Shown: positions 24,896 to 32,464 of the stretch, one piece after another
Position numbering within the stretch: position 1 is the stretch's first letter
How the letters are laid out: every line of letters starts with the position of its first letter
Source of the DNA: CAUPWF01 sp036656795
GTDB lineage: Bacteria > Bacillota > Clostridia > Lachnospirales > Lachnospiraceae
DNA length: 64,000 nt
Direction: 5' to 3'
Assembly: GCA_036656795.1 (NCBI GenBank)
Contig: JAVXHR010000009.1
Coordinates: 1 to 64,000 of the forward strand
Program-made: the position numbers and the translations under genes
The notes under the pieces: generated by a model
Told to the model about the DNA's origin: nothing
Databases searched by the model: none
The model's input: only the letters and a program-made list of their open reading frames with translations

Positions 24896-25171
24896 ATGGC
24901 ACAAGAAGCATTAGGAATGGTAGAAACAAGAGGACTTACAGCAGCAATTGAAGCAGCAGATGCAATGACAAAAGCAGCAGAAGTTAAATTGGTTGGAACA
25001 GAGAAAATTGGTTCTGGATTAGTAACAGTTATGGTTCGTGGAGATGTAGGAGCTGTGAAAGCAGCAGTAGAAAGTGGAGCATCAGCAGCATCAAGACTTG
25101 GAGAATTGGTTGCAACACATGTAATACCAAGACCACACAATGATGTAGAGAAAATTCTCCCAACAATATAG
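24896..25171 (+). CDS. pduA: BMC-H shell protein, PduA/EutM type (copy 1)
   Basis: 91 residues, the canonical hexameric facet protein. The pore loop is KIGSGLV with G39-S40-G41, as in PduA and EutM, which passes small polar metabolites such as propanediol. AGGAGG ribosome site. It is nearly identical in protein sequence to the core of the gene at 25485, including a 41-bp identical DNA stretch, which indicates a local duplication around the intervening gene. Confidence 0.95.
   Translation: MAQEALGMVETRGLTAAIEAADAMTKAAEVKLVGTEKIGSGLVTVMVRGDVGAVKAAVESGASAASRLGELVATHVIPRPHNDVEKILPTI
25016..25056 (+). repeat. 41-bp identical segment shared by two BMC-H genes (copy A)
   Basis: Identical to 25704-25744. 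It encodes the pore-loop end and the GLVTVMVRGDVGAV strand of both PduA-type proteins. It marks a duplication kept similar by recent origin, gene conversion or selection. Confidence 0.85.
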
Positions 25172-25188
25172 GATAAAGGAGTTTATTC

Positions 25189-25473
25189 ATGGGTAAAGCA
25201 TATGGGTTTATTGAAATCACAGGTGTAACGGCAGCAGTACAGGCTTTGGATATTATGTGTAAAACCGCAGAGGTAGAACTGGCTACTTGGGAGCGAAAGC
25301 TCGGAGGAAGACTGGTCACAATTATTGTAGAAGGTAATATTTCAGCGGTTACAGAGGCAATAGATGCTGCAAAGCTTCATGGAATTAAGGAACCTGCTGC
25401 ATCTGGTATTATTGCAAGTCCCCATGAAGAAATTATTCGCTTAGTTCAACTAAGTGCCAGTAGGTTCAAATAG
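25189..25473 (+). CDS. BMC-H shell protein with an arginine in the pore loop
   Basis: 94 residues, one BMC domain (AYGFIEITGVTAAVQALDIM). The pore loop reads KLGGRLV (G39-G40-R41) where the PduA-type neighbours have GSG, so six arginines would ring the pore and favour anions such as phosphorylated or CoA-bearing species, or acids. This is inference from alignment. It sits between the two PduA-type copies. Confidence 0.92.
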   Translation: MGKAYGFIEITGVTAAVQALDIMCKTAEVELATWERKLGGRLVTIIVEGNISAVTEAIDAAKLHGIKEPAASGIIASPHEEIIRLVQLSASRFK

Positions 25474-25484
25474 GAGGAGGCAAT

Positions 25485-25859
25485 ATGGCAGAAGAAAAGA
25501 CACCAATAAAGCCGACAGTAAAAACTCCGGCAAAAACAGTAAATGTTAACAAATCAATAACGATAAAAAAGGAGGAAAAAAAGATGTCACAAGAAGCATT
25601 GGGAATGATAGAAACGAGAGGTTTGGTAGCAGCAATTGAAGCGGCAGATGCAATGTGCAAAGCAGCAAATGTAACATTAGTTGGTACAGAAAGAATTGGT
25701 TCCGGATTAGTAACAGTTATGGTTCGTGGAGATGTAGGAGCTGTAAAGTCAGCGGTAGAAGCAGGAGCAGGAAGTGCAACTAGACTTGGTGAATTAGTAG
25801 CAACTCATGTAATACCAAGACCACATACAGATGTAGAACAAATTTTACCGACAAAATAG
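25485..25859 (+). CDS. pduA: BMC-H shell protein with N-terminal extension and internal start (copy 2)
   Basis: 124 residues from the ATG at 25485, which has AGGAGG upstream. The first 33 residues are Lys/Thr/Pro-rich and probably disordered (KTPIKPTVKTPAKTVNVNKS), followed by a canonical BMC-H domain. A second ATG at 25584 has an equally good AAGGAGG eight bases upstream and would give a 91-residue protein the same size as copy 1. Two products from one gene are likely, as with PduB and PduB', where the N-terminal extension links shell to core. The pore loop is RIGSGLV. Confidence 0.9.
   Translation: MAEEKTPIKPTVKTPAKTVNVNKSITIKKEEKKMSQEALGMIETRGLVAAIEAADAMCKAANVTLVGTERIGSGLVTVMVRGDVGAVKSAVEAGAGSATRLGELVATHVIPRPHTDVEQILPTK
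25569..25586 (+). promoter_or_regulatory. Internal ribosome site and second start within the BMC-H gene
   Basis: AAGGAGG at 25569-25575, an A-rich 8-base spacer, then ATG at 25584-25586. As strong as the ribosome sites of the neighbouring genes, so initiation at both starts is expected. Confidence 0.7.
25704..25744 (+). repeat. 41-bp identical segment shared by two BMC-H genes (copy B)
   Basis: Second copy of the segment at 25016-25056, offset by 688 bp, in the same reading frame relative to the BMC domain. Confidence 0.85.
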
Positions 25860-25875
25860 TCGTGGAAGAACCTTT

Positions 25876-25922
25876 GCCCGCGGGCCAAGTGATGGGAAAC
25901 GATTACTTGGATTCCGTCGGGC
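25876..25922 (+). ncRNA. Strong GC-rich stem-loop between the shell genes and pduL
   Basis: Outer stem GCCCGCGG (25876-25883) pairs with CCGTCGGGC (25914-25922, one T bulged). Inner 9-bp stem CCAAGTGAT (25885-25893) pairs with ATTACTTGG (25902-25910, one G-T). The loop is GGGAAACG. It is much richer in G and C than its surroundings and is followed by TATTTTAACTTT, a weak U tract. It could be a partial terminator, an mRNA-stabilising 3' end for the abundant shell messages, or a protein-binding element. The function is not known. Confidence 0.6.
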
Positions 25923-25953
25923 TATTTTAACTTTAGAAAGAGCAGGTGTCAAC

Positions 25954-26598
25954 TTGGAGACAAATCAGATAGAAACAATCACAAAAATGGTGATGGAAGT
26001 CTTGGATAAAAATCAAAATGGAAGCAATGGATTTTTGGTACCAATCGGGGTATCGGCACGTCATATTCATCTTACGCAAGAACATGTAGAGGTATTGTTT
26101 GGAAAAGGATATCAATTAACAAAGAAAAAAGAACTTATGGGAGGTCAATTTGCAGCAAACGAATTGGTTACTATTGTAGGTTTAAAGCTTAGGGCTATAG
26201 AGAATGTAAGAATATTAGGACCAGTTCGTAAAGCATCACAGGTAGAGATTTCGTCTACAGATGCAGTGAAACTTGGCATTAAGGCACCAATTCGTGAATC
26301 GGGAAATATTGCGGGAACAGCATCAATAGCCATAGTTGGACCAAAAGGTGCTCTTTATCTGGAAGAAGGTTGTATTGTGGCAATGCGACATATTCATATG
26401 TCACCGGAGGATGCCATGGCAGCAGGTGTACATGACCAAGATATTGTGTCGGTAAAAGTAGATAATGAAAGAGGAACTACTTTAAATCATGTAAAAATTA
26501 GGGTGGATGAAAGCTTTACATTGGAAATGCATATTGATACAGATGAAGCAAATGCATGTAAAGTTTCAACAGGTCAGACTGTAATGATTCTCAAATAA
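25954..26598 (+). CDS. pduL: Phosphate propanoyltransferase PduL with targeting peptide
   Basis: 214 residues from a TTG at 25954 with a weak AGGTG upstream; no ATG or GTG is available in frame, and this start gives a clean N-terminal helix (NQIETITKMVMEVLDKNQ) like other encapsulation peptides. It swaps CoA for phosphate on propionyl-CoA and recycles CoA inside the shell. The two PduL domains show metal-binding SARHIHL and MRHIHMSPEDA. The frame stays open upstream through the stem-loop as far as the shell gene stop, so a non-standard upstream start cannot be excluded. The weak start after a strong hairpin suggests low expression relative to the shell proteins. Confidence 0.92.
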   Translation: METNQIETITKMVMEVLDKNQNGSNGFLVPIGVSARHIHLTQEHVEVLFGKGYQLTKKKELMGGQFAANELVTIVGLKLRAIENVRILGPVRKASQVEISSTDAVKLGIKAPIRESGNIAGTASIAIVGPKGALYLEEGCIVAMRHIHMSPEDAMAAGVHDQDIVSVKVDNERGTTLNHVKIRVDESFTLEMHIDTDEANACKVSTGQTVMILK

Positions 26599-26625
26599 AC
26601 TTCAAAAAGACAGATGGAGGCAAGG

Positions 26626-26880
26626 ATGATTATTGGAAAAGTAGTAGGAAGCATTGTTTCGACAAGAAAGAGTGATAAGTTAGTTGGAAATAAACTTATG
26701 ATCGTTGAACCACTTGCTCATATGAAGTCAGATACCAATCAGTTGGTTGCCATTGATAATATTGGTGCAGGTATAGGAGAAACTGTTTTGGTAGCACTTG
26801 GAAGTGCGGCAAGAATTGGAAGCGGATTTGAAACTGCACCAATCGATGCAGCAATTGTGGGTATTGTAGACGAAACATAG
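26626..26880 (+). CDS. pduN: BMC-P vertex protein (PduN/EutN/CcmL type)
   Basis: 84 residues from the ATG at 26626, since GGAGG lies five bases before it; the ATG at 26614 would overlap that site. The family signature MIIGKVVGSIVSTRKSD and the ending IVGIVDE are clear. Pentamers of this protein cap the twelve vertices of the shell. It is the only vertex protein in the window. Confidence 0.94.
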   Translation: MIIGKVVGSIVSTRKSDKLVGNKLMIVEPLAHMKSDTNQLVAIDNIGAGIGETVLVALGSAARIGSGFETAPIDAAIVGIVDET

Positions 26881-26894
26881 AGGCGGGTGTAAGT

Positions 26895-28226
26895 ATGAAT
26901 ATAAAAGAGTTAAGTGACATTGTTCAAGTGAATGGAATCGTTGGTGCCGGTGGGGCTGGCTTTCCAACTTATGTAAAATTAGATAAACGAGCAGATACAA
27001 TTATTATGAATTGTGCGGAATGTGAGCCCTTACTGAAGTTACATAGGCAACTACTTGAAAAATATGCATATGAAATCATGAAAACTTTCAGTCGTATTGC
27101 AGATATTGTAGAGGCTAAGGAAGCAATTATTGGAATAAAAAAAGAATATCAGGCAACGATTCTTGCATTACAGGAATATGTGGAGGAATTTCCCAAGGTA
27201 AGTCTGAAATTATTAGATGGTGTATACCCTATGGGAGACGAAGTGGTGCTAATCTATGAGGCAACAAAGAAAGTTGTCAAGCCGGGGGGACTTCCTATTG
27301 AAGAAGGAATTGCTGTATTTAATGTAGAAACAGTGTATAATATGTACAGAGCTATAGAAAAACAAGAACCGGTAACGGATAAGCTTGTTTCTATTGTTGC
27401 AGAAGTTAGTCATCCGATCACAGTACGTGTTCCTCTTGGGTGTACGATAAAAGAAGCGGTTTCCTTAGCGGGTGAGATTACAACAAAGGATCCTGTTTAT
27501 TTTATTGGTGGACCAATGATGGGTACAATAGGAAGTGAATTTCAACCGGTAACGAAAACAACAAATGCGATTTTAGTATTACCAAAAGATCATTTGCTGG
27601 TTCAAAAAAAACAAAGTAAGACCACAATTGAAATGAATCGGGCGGCATCTATTTGTTGTCAATGTCAAATGTGTACGGATTTGTGCCCAAGACATGCATT
27701 AGGACACCCTGTGGAGCCACATTTATTTATGCGAGCAGCTTCTAATAAAGATTTTCAAAATATGAATCCATTTTTAAATACAATGTTTTGTAGTTCTTGT
27801 GGACTTTGCGAATTGTATTCTTGCCCTCAAGGACTCTCACCGCGTTCTTTAATGGCGGAATATAAATTAGGACTTCGAAAAGCCGGCGTTAAAATACCGA
27901 AAAACAGAGTTCCCGTTCCTGTAGTGGAATCAAGAGAATATCGTAAAACCCCAGAGATGCGTCTTGAAGCAAGATTGGGGCTTATACCATATGATGTAGA
28001 GGCGCCATTAGAAGATACGGTGGTATCTGTGAAAAAGGTGGAGCTGTTATTAAGCCAACATATTGGAGCGCCGGCACAGGCGGTGGTTTCAGTGGGTGAA
28101 GAAGTAAAATTGGGACAATTGGTAGGAAAACCGGCCGAAGGACTGAGTGTAGGGATTCATGCGTCTATCGCGGGAAAAGTAGTGGAAGTTACAAAACAGC
28201 ATATTGTAATAAATGGAATCAAGTAG
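26895..28226 (+). CDS. pduS: PduS-type flavo-iron-sulfur NADH oxidoreductase
   Basis: 443 residues of the RnfC/PduS family. The N-terminal nucleotide and flavin domain has VGAGGAGFPTYVKLD and a Cys-containing NCAECEPLL; an SLBB-like domain follows; then two [4Fe-4S] motifs, CCQCQMCTDLCP and CSSCGLCELYSCP. In B12-dependent Pdu systems PduS reduces cobalamin. Here the pathway has no cobalamin, so it more likely passes electrons from NADH to the activase or out through the shell via PduT, encoded next. The C-terminal half ends in a biotinyl-like hammerhead motif. Confidence 0.92.
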   Translation: MNIKELSDIVQVNGIVGAGGAGFPTYVKLDKRADTIIMNCAECEPLLKLHRQLLEKYAYEIMKTFSRIADIVEAKEAIIGIKKEYQATILALQEYVEEFPKVSLKLLDGVYPMGDEVVLIYEATKKVVKPGGLPIEEGIAVFNVETVYNMYRAIEKQEPVTDKLVSIVAEVSHPITVRVPLGCTIKEAVSLAGEITTKDPVYFIGGPMMGTIGSEFQPVTKTTNAILVLPKDHLLVQKKQSKTTIEMNRAASICCQCQMCTDLCPRHALGHPVEPHLFMRAASNKDFQNMNPFLNTMFCSSCGLCELYSCPQGLSPRSLMAEYKLGLRKAGVKIPKNRVPVPVVESREYRKTPEMRLEARLGLIPYDVEAPLEDTVVSVKKVELLLSQHIGAPAQAVVSVGEEVKLGQLVGKPAEGLSVGIHASIAGKVVEVTKQHIVINGIK

Positions 28227-28236
28227 GAGGAATTGT

Positions 28237-28785
28237 ATGAGTAAAGCAATTGGCATGATTGAATTCAAAACTGTAGCAAGTGGTATTACAGCAACAGATA
28301 TTATGGTGAAAACGGCTGAGGTGAAAATCATCGAGGCACAGACCGTTTGTCCCGGTAAATATATTGCAATTGTAGGTGGAAATTTAAGTGGAGTAAATGC
28401 AGCAGTAGATGCAGCAAAGCAACAATATCCAGAGCAGTTAATTGATAGTTTTGTATTGGGTAATCCTCATGAAGATATTTTTCCGGCAATTTATGGTACT
28501 TCAGCAGTGGAGGATGTTCATGCACTTGGTATTTTAGAGACCTATGATGCCTCTTCTATTATCGTAGCAGCAGACATTGCTGCTAAAACAGCTATTGTGA
28601 AACTTATTGAGCTTCGTATTGCGAAAGGAATGTGTGGAAAATCATATTTACTTTTAACTGGAGAGATATCAGCAGTAGATGCGGCAATTGAGAAAGCAAA
28701 AGCATCAATTGCAGAACAAGGCATGTATCTGGATTCTTCGGTCATCGCACATCCCGACAAACAGACGGTTCAATCAATTCTATAA
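28237..28785 (+). CDS. pduT: PduT-type tandem BMC-T shell protein with pore iron-sulfur Cys
   Basis: 182 residues from the ATG at 28237 (AGGAGG upstream); the ATG at 28213 overlaps the pduS end and is less likely. Two BMC domains in tandem make a trimeric pseudohexamer. C38 in QTVCPGK is at the same position as the Cys of PduT that binds a [4Fe-4S] cluster in the central pore. Adjacent to pduS, which suggests an electron relay across the shell. It is the only BMC-T protein in the locus; no PduB-like trimer is present. Confidence 0.93.
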   Translation: MSKAIGMIEFKTVASGITATDIMVKTAEVKIIEAQTVCPGKYIAIVGGNLSGVNAAVDAAKQQYPEQLIDSFVLGNPHEDIFPAIYGTSAVEDVHALGILETYDASSIIVAADIAAKTAIVKLIELRIAKGMCGKSYLLLTGEISAVDAAIEKAKASIAEQGMYLDSSVIAHPDKQTVQSIL

Positions 28786-28828
28786 CTGGGATTTGTAAGT
28801 GGAGATTAATAGAGAGAAGGGGAATGCT

Positions 28829-29596
28829 ATGCTTGCAGTGGAAAGACGCAATCTTATATTAGAAAAATTACAAAAAGATAAACGAGTGATTGTCAGTGAA
28901 ATCAGCCAATTGTATAATGTGTCAGAAGAAACCATTCGACGGGATTTGGATAAGCTTGACAAAGATGGGTTGGCAATTAAAAGCTACGGCGGTGCGGTTA
29001 TTAATGAAAACACGAATATTGATTTGCCATTTAATGTAAGAAAGACACATAATGTGTCCGGAAAACAAAGGATAGCAGAGCTTGTGGCAAGCTTGATTCA
29101 TGATGGGGATCACATTATGCTAGATGCCAGTACTACTGCAGTATTTATATCTAAAGCAATCAAGGAAAAACAACATCTAACAGTGATTACTAATTCTTTG
29201 GAAATTGTAATTGAGCTTTCTGATGTGTCGGATTGGAATGTGATATCCTCAGGTGGACAGATTAAAGAGGGGTATTTGGCATTAGTAGGACCTAGAGCGA
29301 TTAATAGCTTAGAAGTATTCAATGTGGAAACAACTGTTATATCGTGCAAAGGATTTGACCAGGTGAAAGGATTTACAGATTCTAATGATCAGTTTGCACA
29401 GGCAAAGCAAGTTATGTTAAAAGCAGCAAAACAATGTGTATTGGCGGTAGATAGTTCCAAGTTTGACACCATTGCCTTTTCAAAAGTGGGAGATCTTCAT
29501 GATGTAGATGTTATTGTAACGGACAAAAAGCCATCAAGAAAATGGATGGAATTCATGGAGAAAATGGGTGTTGATTGCTTGTATCCGGAGGAATAA
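28829..29596 (+). CDS. DeoR-family transcriptional regulator
   Basis: 255 residues from the ATG at 28829 (GAAGGGGAA upstream). N-terminal winged helix-turn-helix with RVIVSEISQLYNVSEETIRRDLDKL, then the DeoR sugar-phosphate sensor domain with LDASTTAVFISKAI and TNSLEIVIEL. Family members usually repress sugar catabolic operons and release DNA on binding a phosphorylated sugar. As the last gene of the aldolase/shell operon it most likely controls the two promoters carrying the AACCACATA repeats, with fuculose-1-phosphate as a plausible effector (inference). Confidence 0.9.
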   Translation: MLAVERRNLILEKLQKDKRVIVSEISQLYNVSEETIRRDLDKLDKDGLAIKSYGGAVINENTNIDLPFNVRKTHNVSGKQRIAELVASLIHDGDHIMLDASTTAVFISKAIKEKQHLTVITNSLEIVIELSDVSDWNVISSGGQIKEGYLALVGPRAINSLEVFNVETTVISCKGFDQVKGFTDSNDQFAQAKQVMLKAAKQCVLAVDSSKFDTIAFSKVGDLHDVDVIVTDKKPSRKWMEFMEKMGVDCLYPEE

Positions 29597-29613
29597 GCAA
29601 CCAATATCATATG

Positions 29614-30471
29614 CTAGTTTAAAGGGGTACTTAAATATTTCTTTGGTGTTACTCCTTTATATTTCTTGAAAGTTTTAATAAAATAACTTACATCATTAAA
29701 TCCACAATTGAAACCAATGTCTATGATAGAATCGTCTGAAGTTGCCAATTGAAAACAAGCAATTTCAATACGGTAATAATTCAGATAATCAATGGGGGTT
29801 CGATGTGTCATTTCGTGGAAAAATCGACAGAAGTATTTGGAATTCATACCGGCGGATTTTGCCAAATCATCTAATGTAATACAAGTGCCATAAGAGGTTT
29901 CGATTAACTCAATGGCATTTTTTAGTTGAAGAATACGTTTACTATTATGTTCTGAAACATCGGGAGATACATCATAATAACTATATTCTAAAATCGTTCC
30001 AAGTAACTGATAAAGATACCCAAGAGTACAAAGCTCATATCCGGTAGATTTGCTACGTAAGTTTTCAAAAAGTGCATTTACTAAGGTGTGAAATTTATCT
30101 GTGGAGTTTGGATAAAAATAATTAATCTTATAGTTATGGTCAATGATTTTTTTCATCTGTCGCTGGCATACAGTCTCATGTTTTAACAATGATTCTACAT
30201 TGAATACAATGCATTCATATACACAGTCTTTAGGTTGTCCGCTATGCAAGATGCCATCATGAATAAAGACAACGTCTCCCGGTTTGATTAAAAACTCTTT
30301 TTCATCTAAAGAAACCAAAAGTTCTCCCTTTAGAATACGAATTAATTCGTATTCTATATGCCAGTGATATGACATCTGATAGCGTGGGTGGGTAGGTGTT
30401 ACATGATAAAATTCAATGGGAAAATCAAAGGTTCCATGTGTTTTTCGTTCTTTATATTCTAAATATTTCAT
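29614..30471 (-). CDS. AraC-family transcriptional regulator with cupin sensor
   Basis: 285 residues from the ATG at 30471, where AGGAGG lies three bases upstream; a longer frame to 30510 would run into the predicted promoter. The N-terminal cupin (PRYQMSYHWHIEYELIRILKGELLVSL) is the sugar-sensing part, as in RhaS/RhaR. The C-terminus has two helix-turn-helix units with GFNDVSYFIKTFKKYKGVTPKKYL. Divergent from fucI, so it probably activates fucI and the kinase in response to fucose or rhamnose. It converges on the DeoR gene with an 17-bp gap. Confidence 0.9.
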   Translation of the reverse strand: MKYLEYKERKTHGTFDFPIEFYHVTPTHPRYQMSYHWHIEYELIRILKGELLVSLDEKEFLIKPGDVVFIHDGILHSGQPKDCVYECIVFNVESLLKHETVCQRQMKKIIDHNYKINYFYPNSTDKFHTLVNALFENLRSKSTGYELCTLGYLYQLLGTILEYSYYDVSPDVSEHNSKRILQLKNAIELIETSYGTCITLDDLAKSAGMNSKYFCRFFHEMTHRTPIDYLNYYRIEIACFQLATSDDSIIDIGFNCGFNDVSYFIKTFKKYKGVTPKKYLSTPLN

Positions 30472-30508
30472 AATCCTCCTAAAAGTGAATAATGTTATAT
30501 TTTTTTCC

Positions 30509-30538
30509 ATTATAACACAAGAAAAAGCGTAAAAACAA
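30509..30538 (-). promoter_or_regulatory. Promoter for the AraC-family gene
   Basis: On the minus strand, TATAAT at 30509-30514 and TTGTTT at 30533-30538, 18-bp spacing. On the plus strand the fucI side offers TATACT at 30542-30547 with no recognisable -35, which fits activation by the AraC protein. Confidence 0.4.
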
Positions 30539-30590
30539 GTATATACTGAGATTATTAAGCGAATAATTTAAAAACAAGGAGGTATTAAAG

Positions 30591-32384
30591 ATGGCAAAGA
30601 GCAGATTGATTGGAGATTATCCGGTAATCGGAATTAGACCAACTATTGATGGACGTAGAGGATTCTTAGATGTGCGTGGTGGTTTAGAGGCACAGACAAT
30701 GAACATGGCAGAATCAGCAGCCAAATTATTTACAGATAATATTAGATATTCCAATGGTGAAAAAGTACAGGTTATCATTGCAGATACTACAATTGGAGGG
30801 GTAGCAGAAGCAGCTGCCTGTGAAAATAAATTTAAAAAAGCAGGTGTTGCGATTACACTTACAGTTACACCATGTTGGTGCTATGGTTCTGAAACAATGG
30901 ATATGGATAAGAATACGATTAAAGGTGTTTGGGGATTTAATGGAACGGAGAAACCAGGAGCAGTTTATCTAGCATCCGTATTGGCAACTCATGCACAAAA
31001 AGGCATTCCGGCATTTGGAATATATGGACATGATGTACAAGATGCAGATGCTACAGCAATTCCGGAAGATGTTACAGAAAAGTTGTTGAGATTTGGAAGA
31101 GCAGCAGTTGCAGCAGCGTCTATGAAAGGCAAATCATACTTACAAATTGGTTCTATCTGCATGGGTATCGGTGGATCTATTATTGATTCTGCATTTATAG
31201 AAGATTACTTGGGAATGCGAGTAGAATCAGTGGATGAAACAGAGATCATTCGTCGCATGACAGAAAATATATATGATAAAGCAGAATTTGAAAAAGCGCT
31301 GGCTTGGACAAAGGAAAAATGTAAAAATGGAATTGACATGAATCCAGAAGAAGTTCAAAAATCAGGAAAAGTAAAAGAAGAAGAATGGGAATTTGTTGTA
31401 AAGATGATGTGTATTATTAAAGATCTTATGAATGGGAATCCAAACTTACCTGATGGTTGTGAAGAAGAACGTTTGGGACATAATGCACTTGCAGGTGGAT
31501 TCCAAGGACAGAGACAATGGACAGATTTCTATCCAAATTGTGATTATGCAGAAGCATTATTAAATACTTCTTTTGATTGGAATGGAGCCAGAGAACCATA
31601 TGTTCTGGCAACAGAAAATGATGTCTTAAATGGATTAAGCATGATGTTTATGAAATTATTAACAAATAAAGCACAAATCTTTTCGGATGTTCGTACTTAT
31701 TGGAGTCCGGAAGCTGTTAAAAAAGCAACCGGTTATGAATTAGAAGGTGTTGCAAAAGAGGCAGGTGGATTCATTCATTTGATTAATTCGGGTGCATCTT
31801 GTTTAGATGGAAATGGACAATCGAAAGATGAAAATGGTAATGGTGTGATGAAACCGTGGTATGATGTAACTGAAAAAGATCAGGAAGCAATGCTTGCTGC
31901 AACAGAGTGGAGTGCGGCAAATCAAGGATATTTCAGGGGCGGTGGTTTCTCATCTAGATGGGTAACAGAAGCTGAAATGCCTTGTACTATGATTCGTTTA
32001 AATCTTGTAAAGGGAATGGGACCTGTTCTTCAGATAGCAGAAGGGTGGACTGTAAAATTACCGGATGAAGTAACTGATAAATTATGGAAGAGAACAGATT
32101 ATACATGGCCATGTACTTGGTTTGCTCCAAGAGTAACAGGAGAAGGTGCATTTAAGTCAGCTTACGATGTGATGAATAATTGGGGAGCTAATCATGGCGC
32201 AATCAGTCATGGACATATTGGTGCAGATTTAATTACAATGTGTTCAATGTTAAGAATTCCGGTATGTATGCATAATGTGAAAGAAGAAAATATTTTCAGA
32301 CCGGCTGCGTGGAATGCATTTGGAATGGATAAAGAAGGACAAGATTACAGAGCTTGTGCAATGTACGGACCATTGTACAAATAG
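30591..32384 (+). CDS. fucI: L-fucose isomerase FucI
   Basis: 597 residues, the normal length of the FucI family. It interconverts L-fucose and L-fuculose with Mn2+. The N-terminus RLIGDYPVIGIRPTIDGRRGF and internal blocks such as MGIGGSIIDSAF, WNGAREPYVLATENDVLNG and HGHIGADLITM are family hallmarks that include metal ligands. Strong AAGGAGG ribosome site. Transcribed divergently from the AraC regulator and followed by the sugar kinase after a hairpin that may attenuate. Confidence 0.96.
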   Translation: MAKSRLIGDYPVIGIRPTIDGRRGFLDVRGGLEAQTMNMAESAAKLFTDNIRYSNGEKVQVIIADTTIGGVAEAAACENKFKKAGVAITLTVTPCWCYGSETMDMDKNTIKGVWGFNGTEKPGAVYLASVLATHAQKGIPAFGIYGHDVQDADATAIPEDVTEKLLRFGRAAVAAASMKGKSYLQIGSICMGIGGSIIDSAFIEDYLGMRVESVDETEIIRRMTENIYDKAEFEKALAWTKEKCKNGIDMNPEEVQKSGKVKEEEWEFVVKMMCIIKDLMNGNPNLPDGCEEERLGHNALAGGFQGQRQWTDFYPNCDYAEALLNTSFDWNGAREPYVLATENDVLNGLSMMFMKLLTNKAQIFSDVRTYWSPEAVKKATGYELEGVAKEAGGFIHLINSGASCLDGNGQSKDENGNGVMKPWYDVTEKDQEAMLAATEWSAANQGYFRGGGFSSRWVTEAEMPCTMIRLNLVKGMGPVLQIAEGWTVKLPDEVTDKLWKRTDYTWPCTWFAPRVTGEGAFKSAYDVMNNWGANHGAISHGHIGADLITMCSMLRIPVCMHNVKEENIFRPAAWNAFGMDKEGQDYRACAMYGPLYK

Positions 32385-32413
32385 GTTTTAAACATAAAAG
32401 TTATAGAAAAGAT

Positions 32414-32448
32414 AAAATTAGCGGAGGATTAAACCCCCCGCTAATTTT
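32414..32448 (+). terminator. Hairpin between fucI and the sugar kinase
   Basis: AAAATTAGCGGAGG pairs with CCCCCGCTAATTTT around a small loop. The T run is short (four), so it may be a partial terminator that lowers kinase expression relative to the isomerase, or an mRNA 3' stabiliser. Confidence 0.6.
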
Positions 32449-32464
32449 AAAAGAAAGGTGAAAA

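Noticed and set aside
25862..25930. 22-codon GTG frame spanning the stem-loop before pduL
   Set aside because: No ribosome site and its sequence is constrained by the hairpin, so coding is less likely than structure.
16130..29596. Search for a cobalamin riboswitch or B12 enzymes in the compartment locus
   Set aside because: No B12-box-like sequence, no PduCDE, PduGH or PduO transferase domain was seen; the pathway reads as B12-independent.
30515..30540. Possible CcpA cre site in the AraC/fucI gap
   Set aside because: Only AAGCG-TAAAA matches; the flanking T-G and C-A positions of the cre consensus are wrong.
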